Source: Hyphomicrobiales bacterium (GTDB taxonomy: Bacteria; Pseudomonadota; Alphaproteobacteria; Rhizobiales; Beijerinckiaceae). From it: DNA of 64,000 nucleotides. Below, piece after piece: positions 26,648 to 37,446 of the stretch. Numbering within the stretch: position 1 is the first letter of the stretch; each line of letters begins with the position of its first letter. Location: NCBI GenBank assembly GCA_004144595.1, contig SEEM01000005.1:62001-126000 (forward strand), given 5' to 3'. The notes beneath the pieces were generated by a model. It was given only the letters and a program-made list of their open reading frames with translations. It was not told the origin of the DNA and made no database searches. The position numbers were made by a program, and so were the translations under genes.

Positions 26648-27366
26648 GCCGGCTTTCGCTTTCGTCCGATCAGGAACGCCAAGGTTCCGGCCACGAGCCC
26701 GCCGACGATCAGGTCGAAACCGCCGCCGATGAAGCGCTCGCAGATTGGCGCCAGCGCGAGTCCAAGAATGAGCGCTGCCACGTCGCCGCGATGGCGCAAA
26801 CCTGCCATCAGCGAGACCAGGAAGAACATTGGTGTCAGGCAAAGCAGCCCGGCGGCAAACGGGATCGGCAGCGCGCCGAGCAGATAATAGCCGGTGAAGG
26901 TGCCGATCGAGCTCACCGCCATGCAGGTATTGGCGAAACCGAGAAAATAGGCGACGCGCTGCTGCGGCGCGATGCCGGGCAGGCGCCGCAGGCCCTCGCT
27001 CCAGGCGGTGACCGCGACGTAATGCGCGAGCACGAGCTGCAGCCAGAGGCTCTGGCCGGGCCGGCGCAGCAGCGGCAGGATCGCCATCGTCATCGGCAGA
27101 AAGCGCAGCGAGGCGAAGCCGATCGCGATCGCGATGGCGCTCCAGGCGGCGCCGGCGGCGATCGAGGCGAAGAACAGAACTTGGGAGGGGCCGGCCCAGA
27201 CCAGAATGGTCGAGAGCACGGCGACATCGACGGGATAGCCGACATCGCGAGCGAGCGAGCCGACGCCGAGCAACCCGAAGCCGACGATCCAGGCCGGCAG
27301 CATCAGCGCATCTCGCATGCCGGCCAGCGCGACGCGCTGCCAGCTCCAGTCGATGGATACGCTCAT
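26644..27366 (-). CDS. azlC: AzlC family branched-chain amino acid exporter subunit
   Basis: Large subunit (240 aa, several helices) of a two-component exporter of branched-chain or other hydrophobic amino acids. Family signatures are RDALMLPAWIVGFGLLGVGSLARDVG, AGPSQVLFFASIAAGAAW and the helix LRFLPMTMAILPLLRR. The start is taken at MSVSIDWSW (27366), since residues upstream of it in the open frame look like noncoding extension. It is first in the azlC-azlD pair and the gene pair ends at the repeat before the sigma gene. Confidence 0.82.
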   Translation of the reverse strand: MSVSIDWSWQRVALAGMRDALMLPAWIVGFGLLGVGSLARDVGYPVDVAVLSTILVWAGPSQVLFFASIAAGAAWSAIAIAIGFASLRFLPMTMAILPLLRRPGQSLWLQLVLAHYVAVTAWSEGLRRLPGIAPQQRVAYFLGFANTCMAVSSIGTFTGYYLLGALPIPFAAGLLCLTPMFFLVSLMAGLRHRGDVAALILGLALAPICERFIGGGFDLIVGGLVAGTLAFLIGRKRKPA

Positions 27367-27508
27367 GAGGTCATCGGTGCAGGATGGGGTCAAGGGGTTG
27401 AGGCCCGGAACGTGCTGGGCCTTAACCTCTATCGTCCATGCACGCAGCGCTTGCATAGGCGCCGGCAAGCCGGCCCGCTCTGCATCTCCTGCACGAGCAG
27501 CGCCGCCG

Positions 27509-27808
27509 TCAGCCCTTGCCGCCCTTCATCGCGATGGCGATGAGCTCGTTGGCGAAGTCGGTCAATTCCTTGGGAATGCCGCCGATGGCCTGAAAGCCCA
27601 GGTAGATCAGGTAGATGAAAGCCGGTACCAGGATCCAGCCCAGCACCTCCTCGAAGATCTTGCGACGCCGGCGGCGCCGGTCCCGCTTCTCGAACCAGCC
27701 GAGCTTTTCCTTCGTCGGGCGCGCAGGCGCCACCGGCGCCGCCTGAGCCTCCTGAAATACCTCGCCGCTCTCCGCGGCGAGGTTCGCAGTCTTTCGCTTG
27801 AACAACAC
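27509..27808 (-). CDS. Small membrane protein downstream of clpA
   Basis: 99 aa, unknown function. The N-terminal half is hydrophilic, then comes a strongly basic patch (EKRDRRRRRRKIFEE), followed by one transmembrane segment (LGWILVPAFIYLIYLGFQAIGG) and a short C-terminal tail with Lys and Gly. The basic patch before the helix predicts an inner-membrane protein with the N-terminus inside. The start codon lies 4 nt after the clpA stop, so it is almost surely part of the clpS-clpA operon. Confidence 0.65.
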   Translation of the reverse strand: MLFKRKTANLAAESGEVFQEAQAAPVAPARPTKEKLGWFEKRDRRRRRRKIFEEVLGWILVPAFIYLIYLGFQAIGGIPKELTDFANELIAIAMKGGKG

Positions 27809-27812
27809 GTTC

Positions 27813-30338
27813 TCAGGCCTTCGTCAGCGGAACCTTCGGCACGGTGCGGACGCTTTTGGCCGAAGCCTTCGGCGCGCCATCCGTTCCATCAGGCGTTCCG
27901 CCACCTTTAGGCGCTCGCCGCGGCGGAGTCTTGGTCGTTTTGCCGGCAGACGCAGCTTTCGCGCGCGGCTTTGGCGCGCGCTTGGCGGTTGCCGCCTCGA
28001 CATCCTTCTCCGGCTTCGGCTTGGCCGGTCCGTCCGGGAATTCGAGGCCGAGCACCTTGATGCCGGTCTCGGACTGGACGACGACGACCTTCACCGCGCC
28101 GCCGTTCTTGAGGCGCCCGAACAGCACCTCGTCGGCCAGCGGCGTCTTGATCGTCTGCTGGATCAGGCGGGCCATCGGCCGGGCACCCATCGCCTCGTCA
28201 TAGCCGTTCTCGACCAGCCACTCGCGCGCCTCGTCGGAGAGTTCGATCGTGACGTTGCGGTCGGCGAGCTGCGCTTCGAGCTGAAGCACGAACTTGTCGA
28301 CGACGCGCGCCACCACCGTCTTCGGCAGATGGCCGAAGGAGACGACCGAATCGAGCCGGTTGCGGAATTCCGGCGCGAACAGCTTGTTGATCGCGTCGGT
28401 ATCGTCGCCCTCGCGCTTGGTCCGGGTAAAGCCATAGGCATTGCGGGCCATGTCCGCGGCGCCGGCATTGGTCGTCATGATCAGGATGACGTTCCGGAAA
28501 TCGACCTGCTTGCCGTTATTGTCGGTCAGCTTGCCGTGGTCCATGACCTGCAAGAGGATGTTGAACAGGTCGGGATGGGCCTTCTCGATCTCGTCGAGCA
28601 GCAGCACGCTATGCGGATGCTGGTCGATCTGGTCGGTCAGCAGGCCGCCCTGGTCGAAGCCGACATAGCCGGGAGGCGCGCCGATCAACCGCGAGACGGT
28701 GTGGCGCTCCATGTATTCCGACATGTCGAAGCGGATCAGCTCGACGCCGAGCGACGAAGCGAGCTGGCGTGCCACCTCGGTCTTGCCGACGCCGGTCGGC
28801 CCGGCGAAGAGATAGCAGCCGATCGGCTTCTCGCCGTCGCGCAAGCCGGCGCGGGCGAGCTTGATCGAGGAGGACAAGGCCTCGATCGCCTTCTCCTGGC
28901 CGTAGACCGTCCGCTTCAGCGTGTTCTCGAGGTTGCGCAGCACCTCGGCATCGTCCTTGGAGACGGTCTTGGCCGGGATACGCGCCATGGTCGCGATCGC
29001 AGCCTCGATCTCCTTGACGCCGATCGTCTTCTTGCGCTTGGACTCGGTCACCAGCATCTGCGAGGCACCGGTCTCGTCGATCACGTCGATCGCCTTGTCC
29101 GGCAGCTTGCGGTCGTGGATGTAGCGCGCCGAAAGCTCCACCGCGGCCTTGATGGCGTCGTTGGTGTAGCGCAGCTTGTGGAACTCCTCGAAATAGGGCT
29201 TGAGGCCCTTGAGGATCTCGATCGTGTCCGGAACCGACGGCTCGTTGACGTCGATCTTCTGGAAACGACGCACCAGCGCCCGGTCCTTCTCGAAATACTG
29301 GCGGTATTCCTTGTAGGTGGTCGAGCCGATGCAGCGCAGGCCCCCAGAGGCCAACGCCGGCTTGAGCAGGTTCGAGGCGTCCATCGCGCCGCCCGAGGTC
29401 GCACCGGCGCCGATCACCGTGTGGATCTCATCGATGAACATGATCGCCTTAGGGTGGGCCTCGATCTCCTTCATCACCTGCTTGAGGCGCTCTTCGAAAT
29501 CGCCGCGATATCGCGTGCCGGCGAGCAGCGTGCCCATGTCGAGCGAGAAGACGGTCGCGTCCTCCAGCACCTCGGGCACCTCGCCGCGGGTGATCTTGAG
29601 GGCGAGCCCCTCGGCGATCGCGGTCTTGCCGACGCCGGGGTCGCCGACCAGCAGCGGATTGTTCTTCTGGCGGCGGCACAGGATCTGGATCGTGCGCTGC
29701 ACCTCGGCCTCGCGGCCGATCAGGGGATCGATGCGCCCATCCCTCGCCTTGCGGTTGAGGTTGACGCAGTAAGCGTCGAGCGCGCTTTCCTTTTTCTTCT
29801 TGTCCTTGTCCTCGGCCTGGCCCTGTTCGGAGCGCTGCTCGCGCTGCGGCTCGCCCTCCTCCTCGGAGCCGCGGACGGGCCGGCTTTCGCCGGCGCCGGG
29901 GCGCTTGGCGATGCCGTGGCTGATATAGTTGACCGCGTCGTAGCGGGTCATGTCCTGCTCCTGCAGGAAGTAGGCCGCGTGGCTCTCGCGCTCGGCGAAC
30001 ATCGCGACGAGCACGTTGGCACCGGTCACCTCCTCGCGGCCCGAGGATTGGACATGGATCACCGCACGCTGGATGACGCGCTGGAAACCGGCGGTCGGCT
30101 TGGAATCGTCGCGCCCGTCGGTGACGAGATTGGTCAGCTCCGCGTCGATGTAATCGACGAGATTGCGCCTGAGCAGGTCGAGATCGACGCTGCAGGCGCG
30201 CATCACCGCCGCCGCGTCCTGGTCGTCGACCAGCGCGAGCAAGAGGTGTTCGAGAGTGGCGTATTCGTGACGGCGCTCATTGGCCAGAGCCAGAGCCCGG
30301 TGAAGCGCCTGTTCGAGACTGCGCGAGAAACTCGGCAA
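27813..30338 (-). CDS. clpA: ATP-dependent Clp protease ATP-binding subunit ClpA
   Basis: Unfoldase of the ClpAP protease, 841 aa. The N-domain is present (residues 1-145, binding ClpS), followed by AAA-1 with Walker A GDPGVGKT and AAA-2 with Walker A GPTGVGKTE. A Walker B (SVLLLDEIEKAHPDL) and an arginine-finger region (GAPPGYVGFDQGGLL) are seen. The C-terminus carries an extra Ala/Lys/Pro-rich tail (about 75 residues). It follows clpS and precedes the small membrane protein gene in one operon. Confidence 0.95.
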   Translation of the reverse strand: MPSFSRSLEQALHRALALANERRHEYATLEHLLLALVDDQDAAAVMRACSVDLDLLRRNLVDYIDAELTNLVTDGRDDSKPTAGFQRVIQRAVIHVQSSGREEVTGANVLVAMFAERESHAAYFLQEQDMTRYDAVNYISHGIAKRPGAGESRPVRGSEEEGEPQREQRSEQGQAEDKDKKKKESALDAYCVNLNRKARDGRIDPLIGREAEVQRTIQILCRRQKNNPLLVGDPGVGKTAIAEGLALKITRGEVPEVLEDATVFSLDMGTLLAGTRYRGDFEERLKQVMKEIEAHPKAIMFIDEIHTVIGAGATSGGAMDASNLLKPALASGGLRCIGSTTYKEYRQYFEKDRALVRRFQKIDVNEPSVPDTIEILKGLKPYFEEFHKLRYTNDAIKAAVELSARYIHDRKLPDKAIDVIDETGASQMLVTESKRKKTIGVKEIEAAIATMARIPAKTVSKDDAEVLRNLENTLKRTVYGQEKAIEALSSSIKLARAGLRDGEKPIGCYLFAGPTGVGKTEVARQLASSLGVELIRFDMSEYMERHTVSRLIGAPPGYVGFDQGGLLTDQIDQHPHSVLLLDEIEKAHPDLFNILLQVMDHGKLTDNNGKQVDFRNVILIMTTNAGAADMARNAYGFTRTKREGDDTDAINKLFAPEFRNRLDSVVSFGHLPKTVVARVVDKFVLQLEAQLADRNVTIELSDEAREWLVENGYDEAMGARPMARLIQQTIKTPLADEVLFGRLKNGGAVKVVVVQSETGIKVLGLEFPDGPAKPKPEKDVEAATAKRAPKPRAKAASAGKTTKTPPRRAPKGGGTPDGTDGAPKASAKSVRTVPKVPLTKA

Positions 30339-30383
30339 GGGGCGCGCTCCTATCTGTTTAGGGTGTGTCCGATCAACCCAAGG

Positions 30384-30740
30384 CTACTTTTTTTCCATGA
30401 CGCATTGCAGCGGATGCATGTGCTTGCGCGCCAGATCCATGACGAGCGTAACCTTGGTCTCGGCGACTTCATAGGTGAAGACGCCGCATTCCCCGACGCC
30501 GTTCTGATGCACATGCATCATGATCTGCGTGGCGGCGGCGCGGTCTTTCTGGAAGAACCGCTCCAGAACGTGAACGACGAACTCCATCGGAGTGTAGTCG
30601 TCGTTGAGCAGCAGGACACGGTAGAGATTGGGCTTGCGCGTCCGCGTCCGGGTAAGGACCGCGGTGCCGCTGCCCTCGCGCCCGTTGCCGTCGCGCCCGC
30701 CACCATCGGGCGGCTGGCCGCGCTTGGGGCGATCGGCCAT
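30384..30740 (-). CDS. clpS: ATP-dependent Clp protease adaptor ClpS
   Basis: N-degron-binding adaptor that directs substrates to ClpAP. The core is [23 protein letters not shown], with [25 protein letters not shown] and the closing [14 protein letters not shown]. ClpS needs the NDD and the H-P-L-x-C/T motifs, both present. The glycine- and arginine-rich N-terminal extension (about 35 residues) is common in this group. I start at the ATG at 30740; a GTG at 30830 and an ATG near 30809 are alternatives. Confidence 0.9.
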   Translation of the reverse strand: MADRPKRGQPPDGGGRDGNGREGSGTAVLTRTRTRKPNLYRVLLLNDDYTPMEFVVHVLERFFQKDRAAATQIMMHVHQNGVGECGVFTYEVAETKVTLVMDLARKHMHPLQCVMEKK

Positions 30741-31010
30741 GACCAGCCCGCCGCTAGTGCGCGCCAGCTGCCCGATCTGCCTTGCCCTGTCCTGGCCTGA
30801 CTGCATCATTCCCGTCCGCGCCGTATCCACATCCGATCCTGCATCGTCACCCGAGATAGTGCTTCGCCTGCGAATTTACAGACCTCGCTGCCGCTTCGCC
30901 AGCCCGTTCCCACCAAACATGGCCGATCCGCTTTCCGCAGGACCGTCCTGACTTGACCCGGCAGGGCTCGCGGACATAAGCCCGGCGGCCCGCTGGACAA
31001 GGACGCCGCC

Positions 31011-31883
31011 ATGACTCCCAACGCCATCGTGACCATCGGCGAGGATCTCGCCCGCCCGGTGCGCTTCGGCAATGCGCTGCCGCTCGCCCTGATCGCCGGC
31101 CCCTGCCAGATGGAAAGCCGCGACCATGCGCTGGAATGCGCACTGGCGCTCAAGGAGATCGCGGACGAGCTGAAGATCGGCCTCGTCTTCAAGGCCTCCT
31201 TCGACAAGGCCAACCGCACCAGTGTCAAGGGCGCCCGCGGCATGGGGATGAAGGCTGGCCTGCCCGTCTATGCCGAGATCCGCGAGCGCACCGGCCTGCC
31301 GGTCGTGACCGACGTCCACGAGGCCGACCAGTGCGCGCCCGTCGCCGAGGTCGTCGACATCCTCCAGATCCCGGCCTTCCTGTGTCGCCAGACCGACCTG
31401 CTCGTTGCGGCCGCGAAGACCGGCCGCGTCGTCAACGTCAAGAAGGGCCAGTTCCTCGCGCCCTGGGACATGGTCAATGTCGCGGCCAAGGTCACCGAGA
31501 GCGGCAACCCCAACGTGATGCTGACGGAGCGCGGCGCCTCCTTCGGCTACAACACGCTGGTGTCCGATATGCGCGCTTTGCCGACCATGGCCGAGATCGG
31601 CGCGCCCGTGATCTTCGACGCCACCCATTCGGTACAGCAGCCCGGCGGCAAGGGTGCCTCCACCGGTGGGCAGCGCGAATTCGTGCCGGTGCTGTCGCGC
31701 GCGGCGGTCGCCGTCGGCGTCGCCGGCCTGTTCATCGAGACCCATCCCGATCCCGACAAGGCCCCTTCGGACGGACCCAACATGGTGCCGCTTTCCGAGT
31801 TCAAGGGGCTGATCGCCGAGTTGCAGGGCTTCGACCGCCTGACCAAGTCGCGCATGGCCCCGATGGCCGTCGCCTATGTCTGA
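31011..31883 (+). CDS. kdsA: 3-deoxy-8-phosphooctulonate synthase (KDO8P synthase)
   Basis: Condenses phosphoenolpyruvate with D-arabinose-5-phosphate to form KDO-8-phosphate, an early step of lipopolysaccharide core/lipid A assembly; 290 aa, cytosolic. The family signatures are readable: [72 protein letters not shown] and [17 protein letters not shown]. It overlaps the next gene (MFS) by 8 nt. The gene begins on the plus strand about 270 nt after the divergent clpS. Confidence 0.95.
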   Translation: MTPNAIVTIGEDLARPVRFGNALPLALIAGPCQMESRDHALECALALKEIADELKIGLVFKASFDKANRTSVKGARGMGMKAGLPVYAEIRERTGLPVVTDVHEADQCAPVAEVVDILQIPAFLCRQTDLLVAAAKTGRVVNVKKGQFLAPWDMVNVAAKVTESGNPNVMLTERGASFGYNTLVSDMRALPTMAEIGAPVIFDATHSVQQPGGKGASTGGQREFVPVLSRAAVAVGVAGLFIETHPDPDKAPSDGPNMVPLSEFKGLIAELQGFDRLTKSRMAPMAVAYV

Positions 31884-33099
31884 ACCTGCCTCGCCGGTAG
31901 CCTCACCCGAGACGTCGCTCAAAAAGCTTGTCCTCGTGCTGGGGGCCTGCGGCTTCGCATCGACCTTTACGATGCGCCTCATCGATCCGCTGGTGCCGAC
32001 GCTCGCCGCTCATTTCGGGACGTCGATAGCGCAGATAGCGGTGATGGCGACGGCATTCTCCTTCTCATACGCTTTCGGCCAGCCGATTCTGGGGCCCATC
32101 GCCGATGCGGTCGGGAAGATCCGCACGATCGGCACTTGCCTTGCCCTCCTGGTCCTGCTGTCGAGCGCCTGCTCTTTCGCACCGAATTTCGAGGCCTTGC
32201 TCGCGCTGCGCGCCGCCAGCGGCATCGTGGCCGGCGGGATCATCCCGATCGCGATGGCGGCGATCGGCGATCGCGCGACAATGACACAGCGCCAGGTCAC
32301 GCTCGGCCGCTTCACCGTCATCATGATCTTCGGCCAGATGGCCGGCGCCGCCTGTTCCGGCGTGATCGCCGAATATCTCGGCTGGCGGGGCGTCTTCCTG
32401 ATGGCCGGCGGCATTGCCGCAATTGCGTTCCTGATGCTGACGCTGACGATGCGGCCCCGCACTGGCGCGGTGCGCCGCCGCCCGACCTTTGGGGGAGCGG
32501 TCGCGAGCTACGCCGCCGTCTTCTCGAACCCGCGCTCGAAGCTGCTCTATGCACTGGTGATCACCGAGGGCAGCCTGATTTTCGGCATGCCTCCATTCGT
32601 TGCCGCGATCCTGCAGGAGCGGTCCGGTATCGGCCCTTCGCTCGCCGGACTGGTCATCGCGGGAACTGGCATCGGCGGGCTGATCTACGGTCTCTCGACC
32701 CGGATTCTGGTGGATCGGATCGGGCCCACCCGCATGCCGGTCGTCGGTGGCATCCTGATGGCGATCGGCTATGGGCTGTTCGCACTGCCCTTCCTGCCGT
32801 GGTGGAGCGCCGTGCTGTTCTTCGTGATCAACGGCTTCGGCTTCTTCCTGATGCACGGCACGTTTCAGGCGCAGGCTACCGAACTCGCGCCCGGCGCCCG
32901 CGGCTCGGCGGTCTCGCTGTTCGCCTGCTCGCTGTTTGCAGGCCACGCGCTCGGCCCCGTGTTGATGGGAACCGCGCTGCACTTGCTCGGCACGACCGGC
33001 GCGGTCACCCTCTTTGCTATCGGGATCGGGCTACTCGGCTTTGCCGCGCCGCGCATCCTGCCAATGCTCGGCGCGACGGAAGCTCAGCGCCCGCGATAG
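31876..33099 (+). CDS. MFS transporter
   Basis: 407 aa, twelve predicted membrane helices, major facilitator superfamily. The N-domain loop between helices 2 and 3 reads [19 protein letters not shown], matching the conserved G-x3-D-x2-G-R/K. The C-terminal domain has the equivalent at [20 protein letters not shown]. The substrate cannot be predicted. It starts within the last codons of kdsA (8-nt overlap) and ends convergently with queF (16-nt overlap of coding ends). Coupling to kdsA makes an envelope-related or export role worth considering. Confidence 0.82.
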   Translation: MSEPASPVASPETSLKKLVLVLGACGFASTFTMRLIDPLVPTLAAHFGTSIAQIAVMATAFSFSYAFGQPILGPIADAVGKIRTIGTCLALLVLLSSACSFAPNFEALLALRAASGIVAGGIIPIAMAAIGDRATMTQRQVTLGRFTVIMIFGQMAGAACSGVIAEYLGWRGVFLMAGGIAAIAFLMLTLTMRPRTGAVRRRPTFGGAVASYAAVFSNPRSKLLYALVITEGSLIFGMPPFVAAILQERSGIGPSLAGLVIAGTGIGGLIYGLSTRILVDRIGPTRMPVVGGILMAIGYGLFALPFLPWWSAVLFFVINGFGFFLMHGTFQAQATELAPGARGSAVSLFACSLFAGHALGPVLMGTALHLLGTTGAVTLFAIGIGLLGFAAPRILPMLGATEAQRPR

Positions 33100-33539
33100 G
33101 GCGCGACGCCCTGGTCGGGCAGCCAGAGACCCTTCGGCGGCTCGCCCGTCTGCCAGAACACGTCGATCGGGATGCCGCCGCGCGGATACCAGTAGCCGCC
33201 GATGCGGAACCATTCCGGCTCCAGAAGATCGACCAGCCGCTTGCCGATGCCGACGGTGCAATCCTCGTGGAACGCGCCATGGTTGCGGAACGAGCCGAGA
33301 TAGAGCTTCAGCGACTTCGACTCCACCAGCCACTGGCCCGGCAGATAATCGATGACGAGAATGCCGAAATCCGGCTGGCCGGTGACCGGGCAGATCGAGG
33401 TGAATTCCGGGCAGGTGAAGCGGGCGAGATAATGCGTGCCGGCATGCGGATTGGGCACGCGGTCGAACCGCGCCTCCTCCGGCGAGGCGGGCAAGGCGCT
33501 GCTCTGGCCGAGTTGCAAGGTCGAGGCGTCGATGGTCAT
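33084..33539 (-). CDS. queF: NADPH-dependent 7-cyano-7-deazaguanine reductase (preQ0 reductase)
   Basis: Reduces preQ0 to preQ1 in queuosine biosynthesis, about 151 aa, unimodular type. The nucleophile Cys is in [14 protein letters not shown], with the conserved NADPH-binding [20 protein letters not shown]. The ATG at 33539 is favoured over 33554 since AGGAG lies 7 nt upstream. The tgt gene, for the next step of the same pathway, lies at 38.1-39.3 kb, so two queuosine genes are in this window though not adjacent. Confidence 0.93.
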   Translation of the reverse strand: MTIDASTLQLGQSSALPASPEEARFDRVPNPHAGTHYLARFTCPEFTSICPVTGQPDFGILVIDYLPGQWLVESKSLKLYLGSFRNHGAFHEDCTVGIGKRLVDLLEPEWFRIGGYWYPRGGIPIDVFWQTGEPPKGLWLPDQGVAPYRGR

Positions 33540-33821
33540 GGGATGCTCCTGCATTTGGCCGGGGTTCTAGAGCATCTCTGCCCGGTATGGGAACCGCCGC
33601 CGGCGGGCTTCCGTTTTCCCTGTAGAACATCCCGCGAGCCTGAAGGCCGGCTGCACGAGCAGCACGCTCCGTGAACGGATTCTGAAATAGAACGATCAAG
33701 TTCTATGTAATTGAGCGTGAAGTTTTCTTAAAAATTTCTCGATCTTCCACACGCTTGTTTGCGCGATCGCACGGTACGCTCTAGGTCGATTTCACGAAAT
33801 CAGAAGCCTCGACCGAACTAT

Positions 33822-34121
33822 ATGATCATTGCCGGCACACTATTCCTGATCGGCCTTCTGATCGGCTTGTCCCGCGGCTATCCGGCAATCCTTCTCGCGA
33901 GCGTCGCTGTCACGCTCCTTGCTTTCCCGGCATGGATCATCCGCGGCGAATTCGGTCTGTTCGTCGTCCTCGTCTGGATCGGCTATCTCTTTGCACTGCA
34001 GGCCGGCTTCCTCCTCGGCGGCTATCTCGGCCTGCCCGACGAAGCGGGGGACCTACCAGAACCAGACCGGCCGCCCCGCAAAAAGGCAGAGTCCGGCCCA
34101 CCACAGGACGGTGAGCCCTGA
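33822..34121 (+). CDS. Hypothetical membrane protein
   Basis: 99 aa. Three hydrophobic segments are visible: IIAGTLFLIGLLIGL, YPAILLASVAVTLLAFPAWII, and LFVVLVWIGYLFALQAGFLLGG. A hydrophilic tail of about 30 residues rich in Pro, Glu and Lys follows. No family recognised. The start is the ATG at 33822 after an AT-rich stretch that may hold the promoter. Its 3' tail is overlapped by a small antisense open frame (34053-34178). Confidence 0.55.
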   Translation: MIIAGTLFLIGLLIGLSRGYPAILLASVAVTLLAFPAWIIRGEFGLFVVLVWIGYLFALQAGFLLGGYLGLPDEAGDLPEPDRPPRKKAESGPPQDGEP

Positions 34122-34178
34122 CCAGAACAGGACAGATGAGCGTGAGGGCCGGCGGTTTGCAGGCATGGTCTGAAACAT
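34053..34178 (-). CDS. Possible very small membrane protein (antisense, uncertain)
   Basis: 41 aa open frame whose product would be largely hydrophobic: SSVLFWSGLTVLWWAGLCLF after a short basic head. It overlaps the tail of the gene on the other strand by 69 nt. The composition looks like a real membrane peptide and not a shadow, but the ribosome-binding site is weak (GGGAAA). If this gene is real, the hydrophilic tail of the plus-strand protein may be noncoding in origin. Confidence 0.25.
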   Translation of the reverse strand: MFQTMPANRRPSRSSVLFWSGLTVLWWAGLCLFAGRPVWFW

Positions 34179-34317
34179 GATCGTTTCCCGATGGGACGAA
34201 GCGTCTGAACGACCGGGAAATCCGCAAGCCGCACGCCATCGGGCCGTCGTCATGCGCTCACGGACCTGCGGATTGAGGCTTTCCCCGCGGCGGGCTCTTG
34301 GCTAGAAGCGCCTGTAA

Positions 34318-35628
<1,311 letters not shown>

Positions 35629-35642
35629 TCGGGTCCTTCAGG

Positions 35643-35666
35643 CTGCCGCGCTCACCAGCGCGGCAG
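35643..35666. terminator. Hairpin between eno and the convergent gene
   Basis: A perfect 10-bp stem (CTGCCGCGCT and its complement) with a 4-nt loop CACC. It begins 14 nt after the eno stop and includes the stop codon and last codons of the gene on the other strand. No U-run follows on either side, so classical intrinsic termination is uncertain. Confidence 0.5.
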
Positions 35667-36293
35667 CAGCCCGCTCGCCTGGTTGAGCGTCCACGACCCG
35701 GCCGCCTGAATGCTTCCGGCCGCACCGGACACCACATCGACGACCTTCATCGCCGGCGAAACGAGATAGGACTGTAGCGGCGACGCACCCCGCTCACGCT
35801 CCACGAGTTCCGCCGTCTGCATCGACTCGATGCGAGCACTCGACACGGGCGGCAGGATCGCCAGCGGCGCGGCTCCCGCCGACGCCTTTTTCTCCGAAAG
35901 AGCGGCGATACGGCGCGGCGGCAGGCTCACGCTGCCCGTGGTGGCGGACAGGTCCGCCTGCTGGAATTTCGTGCGCGACGACGTTGTCCAGTCGCCCTCC
36001 TCCGGCCAGGCCACGGTCATCGGCATCGCCAGAGCCGCCGGCGTCAACGGTCGTTCGGTCGCGTTGGCGCCCTCGCCGTTTGCATCGAGCTCCGCCAAGC
36101 GGTCGCCGATCTTGCCGTCGCGCAGCAACGTCATGGTCGGTGCCCTGGCACGCTCCGGCGCTGCCTCCGAGACCCAGGCAGGGGCGAGCACCACCACTGC
36201 GACGGCCGTCACGACGCCGAGCGAAAGCAGGAGATCGCCGCCCAGGCGCGCCGCCATCGTGCGCGGTCGAGGAATGTCAGTGTCGTTCGTCAT
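35652..36293 (-). CDS. Hypothetical protein with one membrane segment
   Basis: About 213 aa, family not recognised. A transmembrane segment (LLLSLGVVTAVAVVVLAPAWV, about residues 21-41) follows a polar head, and the remainder is Ala- and Ser-rich without clear domains (PERARAPTMTLLRDGKIGDRLAELDANGEG). The ATG at 36293 (MTNDTDIP) is chosen because upstream codons in the open frame look noncoding. It may be an anchored periplasmic protein. It converges on eno. Confidence 0.5.
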   Translation of the reverse strand: MTNDTDIPRPRTMAARLGGDLLLSLGVVTAVAVVVLAPAWVSEAAPERARAPTMTLLRDGKIGDRLAELDANGEGANATERPLTPAALAMPMTVAWPEEGDWTTSSRTKFQQADLSATTGSVSLPPRRIAALSEKKASAGAAPLAILPPVSSARIESMQTAELVERERGASPLQSYLVSPAMKVVDVVSGAAGSIQAAGSWTLNQASGLLPRW

Positions 36294-36465
36294 CGGCTGC
36301 GCTCCGCATTGCTGCGCCCCTTCGCATGTTGCAATGCCAGGAAGCCGTCGCGCCTGGGCGCCAGCAGGGCCGAAACGGGGCGCAAATGCGGTCTGCCGCC
36401 GCACGCGCGGGCGCCATGCAAAAGGTCCGGTAACGCCTGGCCGGCAATCCGCGCTATGGCGGCGC

Positions 36466-37446
36466 ATGGATCAGGGCACCACCGATCACCCGGCGCACCA
36501 CCGCGAGCAGAGCCGGCGGCGCCGCCTGGCCATTGCCGGCATGATATTCAGCGTCCTTGTCTTCGGCTCCAATTTTGTCGTCAGCCGCTACGCCGTGCTG
36601 CACGGCATGACAGCGCACGATATGATGGCCGTCCGCTTCGGAACGTCCGGTCTGCTGCTTTTGCCACTCTTCCTGCGGCGAGGGCTCCTGAACTGCAGCG
36701 GCGTCGGCTGGGGGCGCGGCCTTTTCCTGCTCGTCTCGAGCGGCTTCCCCATGAGCTTTCTCATGCTGACGGGCTTGAGCCTTGCGCCCGCGGCGCATGG
36801 CGCGACGATCACGCCCGGCACCGTGACCATGATCGGCATCGTCGGCAGCGTGGTGATGTTCGGAGCCGCAATCACACGCAATCTCCTGGCCGGAACCGCG
36901 GGGATGCTCGCCGGGCTCGCCTGCCTCGCCATCGCCGGTTCGGCGGGCGGCCACGGCACGCTGACGGGCGACCTGATGTTCTTTTGCTGCGGCCTGCTCT
37001 GGGGTTTCTACCCGCTGATGGTCCAGCGCTGGCGGATCGACGGGCTTCATGCGGCGGCGATCGTCGCGGTGCTGTCGCTCGCCTATCTGCCGTTCTATTT
37101 CGCCTTCTTCCACCATGGCTTCGGCGCGCATTGGACGGTCTTCGCCTTCCAGGGCTTCTACCAGGGCGTGCTGAACATGATCATCGGGCTGTGGCTATGG
37201 GGTCGCGCCGCGCATGTGCTTGGGGCAGCCGTCGTAGGGCGCTTTCCGCCATTGATCCCCGTCACCGGAACGGCGCTGGCGATCCCGGTGCTGGGCGAAT
37301 GGCCCGCCGCCCTGCAATGGATCGGCATCGTGCTGATCATCGGCGGCCTGTTCGTGGCGTCATGGCGACGTCCGACGCGCAAGCCCGAGCAGGACCAGGT
37401 TCCAGCCCACGGCGATGGCGAGGCCGAGGCCCAACGCCGTCCATGA
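36466..37446 (+). CDS. EamA/DMT family transporter
   Basis: 326 aa, ten hydrophobic segments, drug/metabolite transporter superfamily with two EamA domains. Seen are AGMIFSVLVFGSNFVVSRYAVLHG (first helix, family-typical), LSLAPAAHGATITPGTVTMIGI and, in the second half, AAVVGRFPPLIPVTGTALAIPVLGEWPAALQWIGIVLIIGGLF. The hydrophilic tail after SWRRP (about 25 residues) is encoded entirely within the 3' end of the convergent membrane-protein gene. The substrate is not predictable. Confidence 0.8.
   Translation: MDQGTTDHPAHHREQSRRRRLAIAGMIFSVLVFGSNFVVSRYAVLHGMTAHDMMAVRFGTSGLLLLPLFLRRGLLNCSGVGWGRGLFLLVSSGFPMSFLMLTGLSLAPAAHGATITPGTVTMIGIVGSVVMFGAAITRNLLAGTAGMLAGLACLAIAGSAGGHGTLTGDLMFFCCGLLWGFYPLMVQRWRIDGLHAAAIVAVLSLAYLPFYFAFFHHGFGAHWTVFAFQGFYQGVLNMIIGLWLWGRAAHVLGAAVVGRFPPLIPVTGTALAIPVLGEWPAALQWIGIVLIIGGLFVASWRRPTRKPEQDQVPAHGDGEAEAQRRP

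Noticed and set aside
27798-30800. A 1000-codon open frame on the plus strand opposite clpA and clpS
   Set aside because: It mirrors clpA codon structure in a GC-rich genome and gives low-complexity Arg/Asp/Leu-rich protein without family resemblance. ClpA and ClpS on the other strand are certain.
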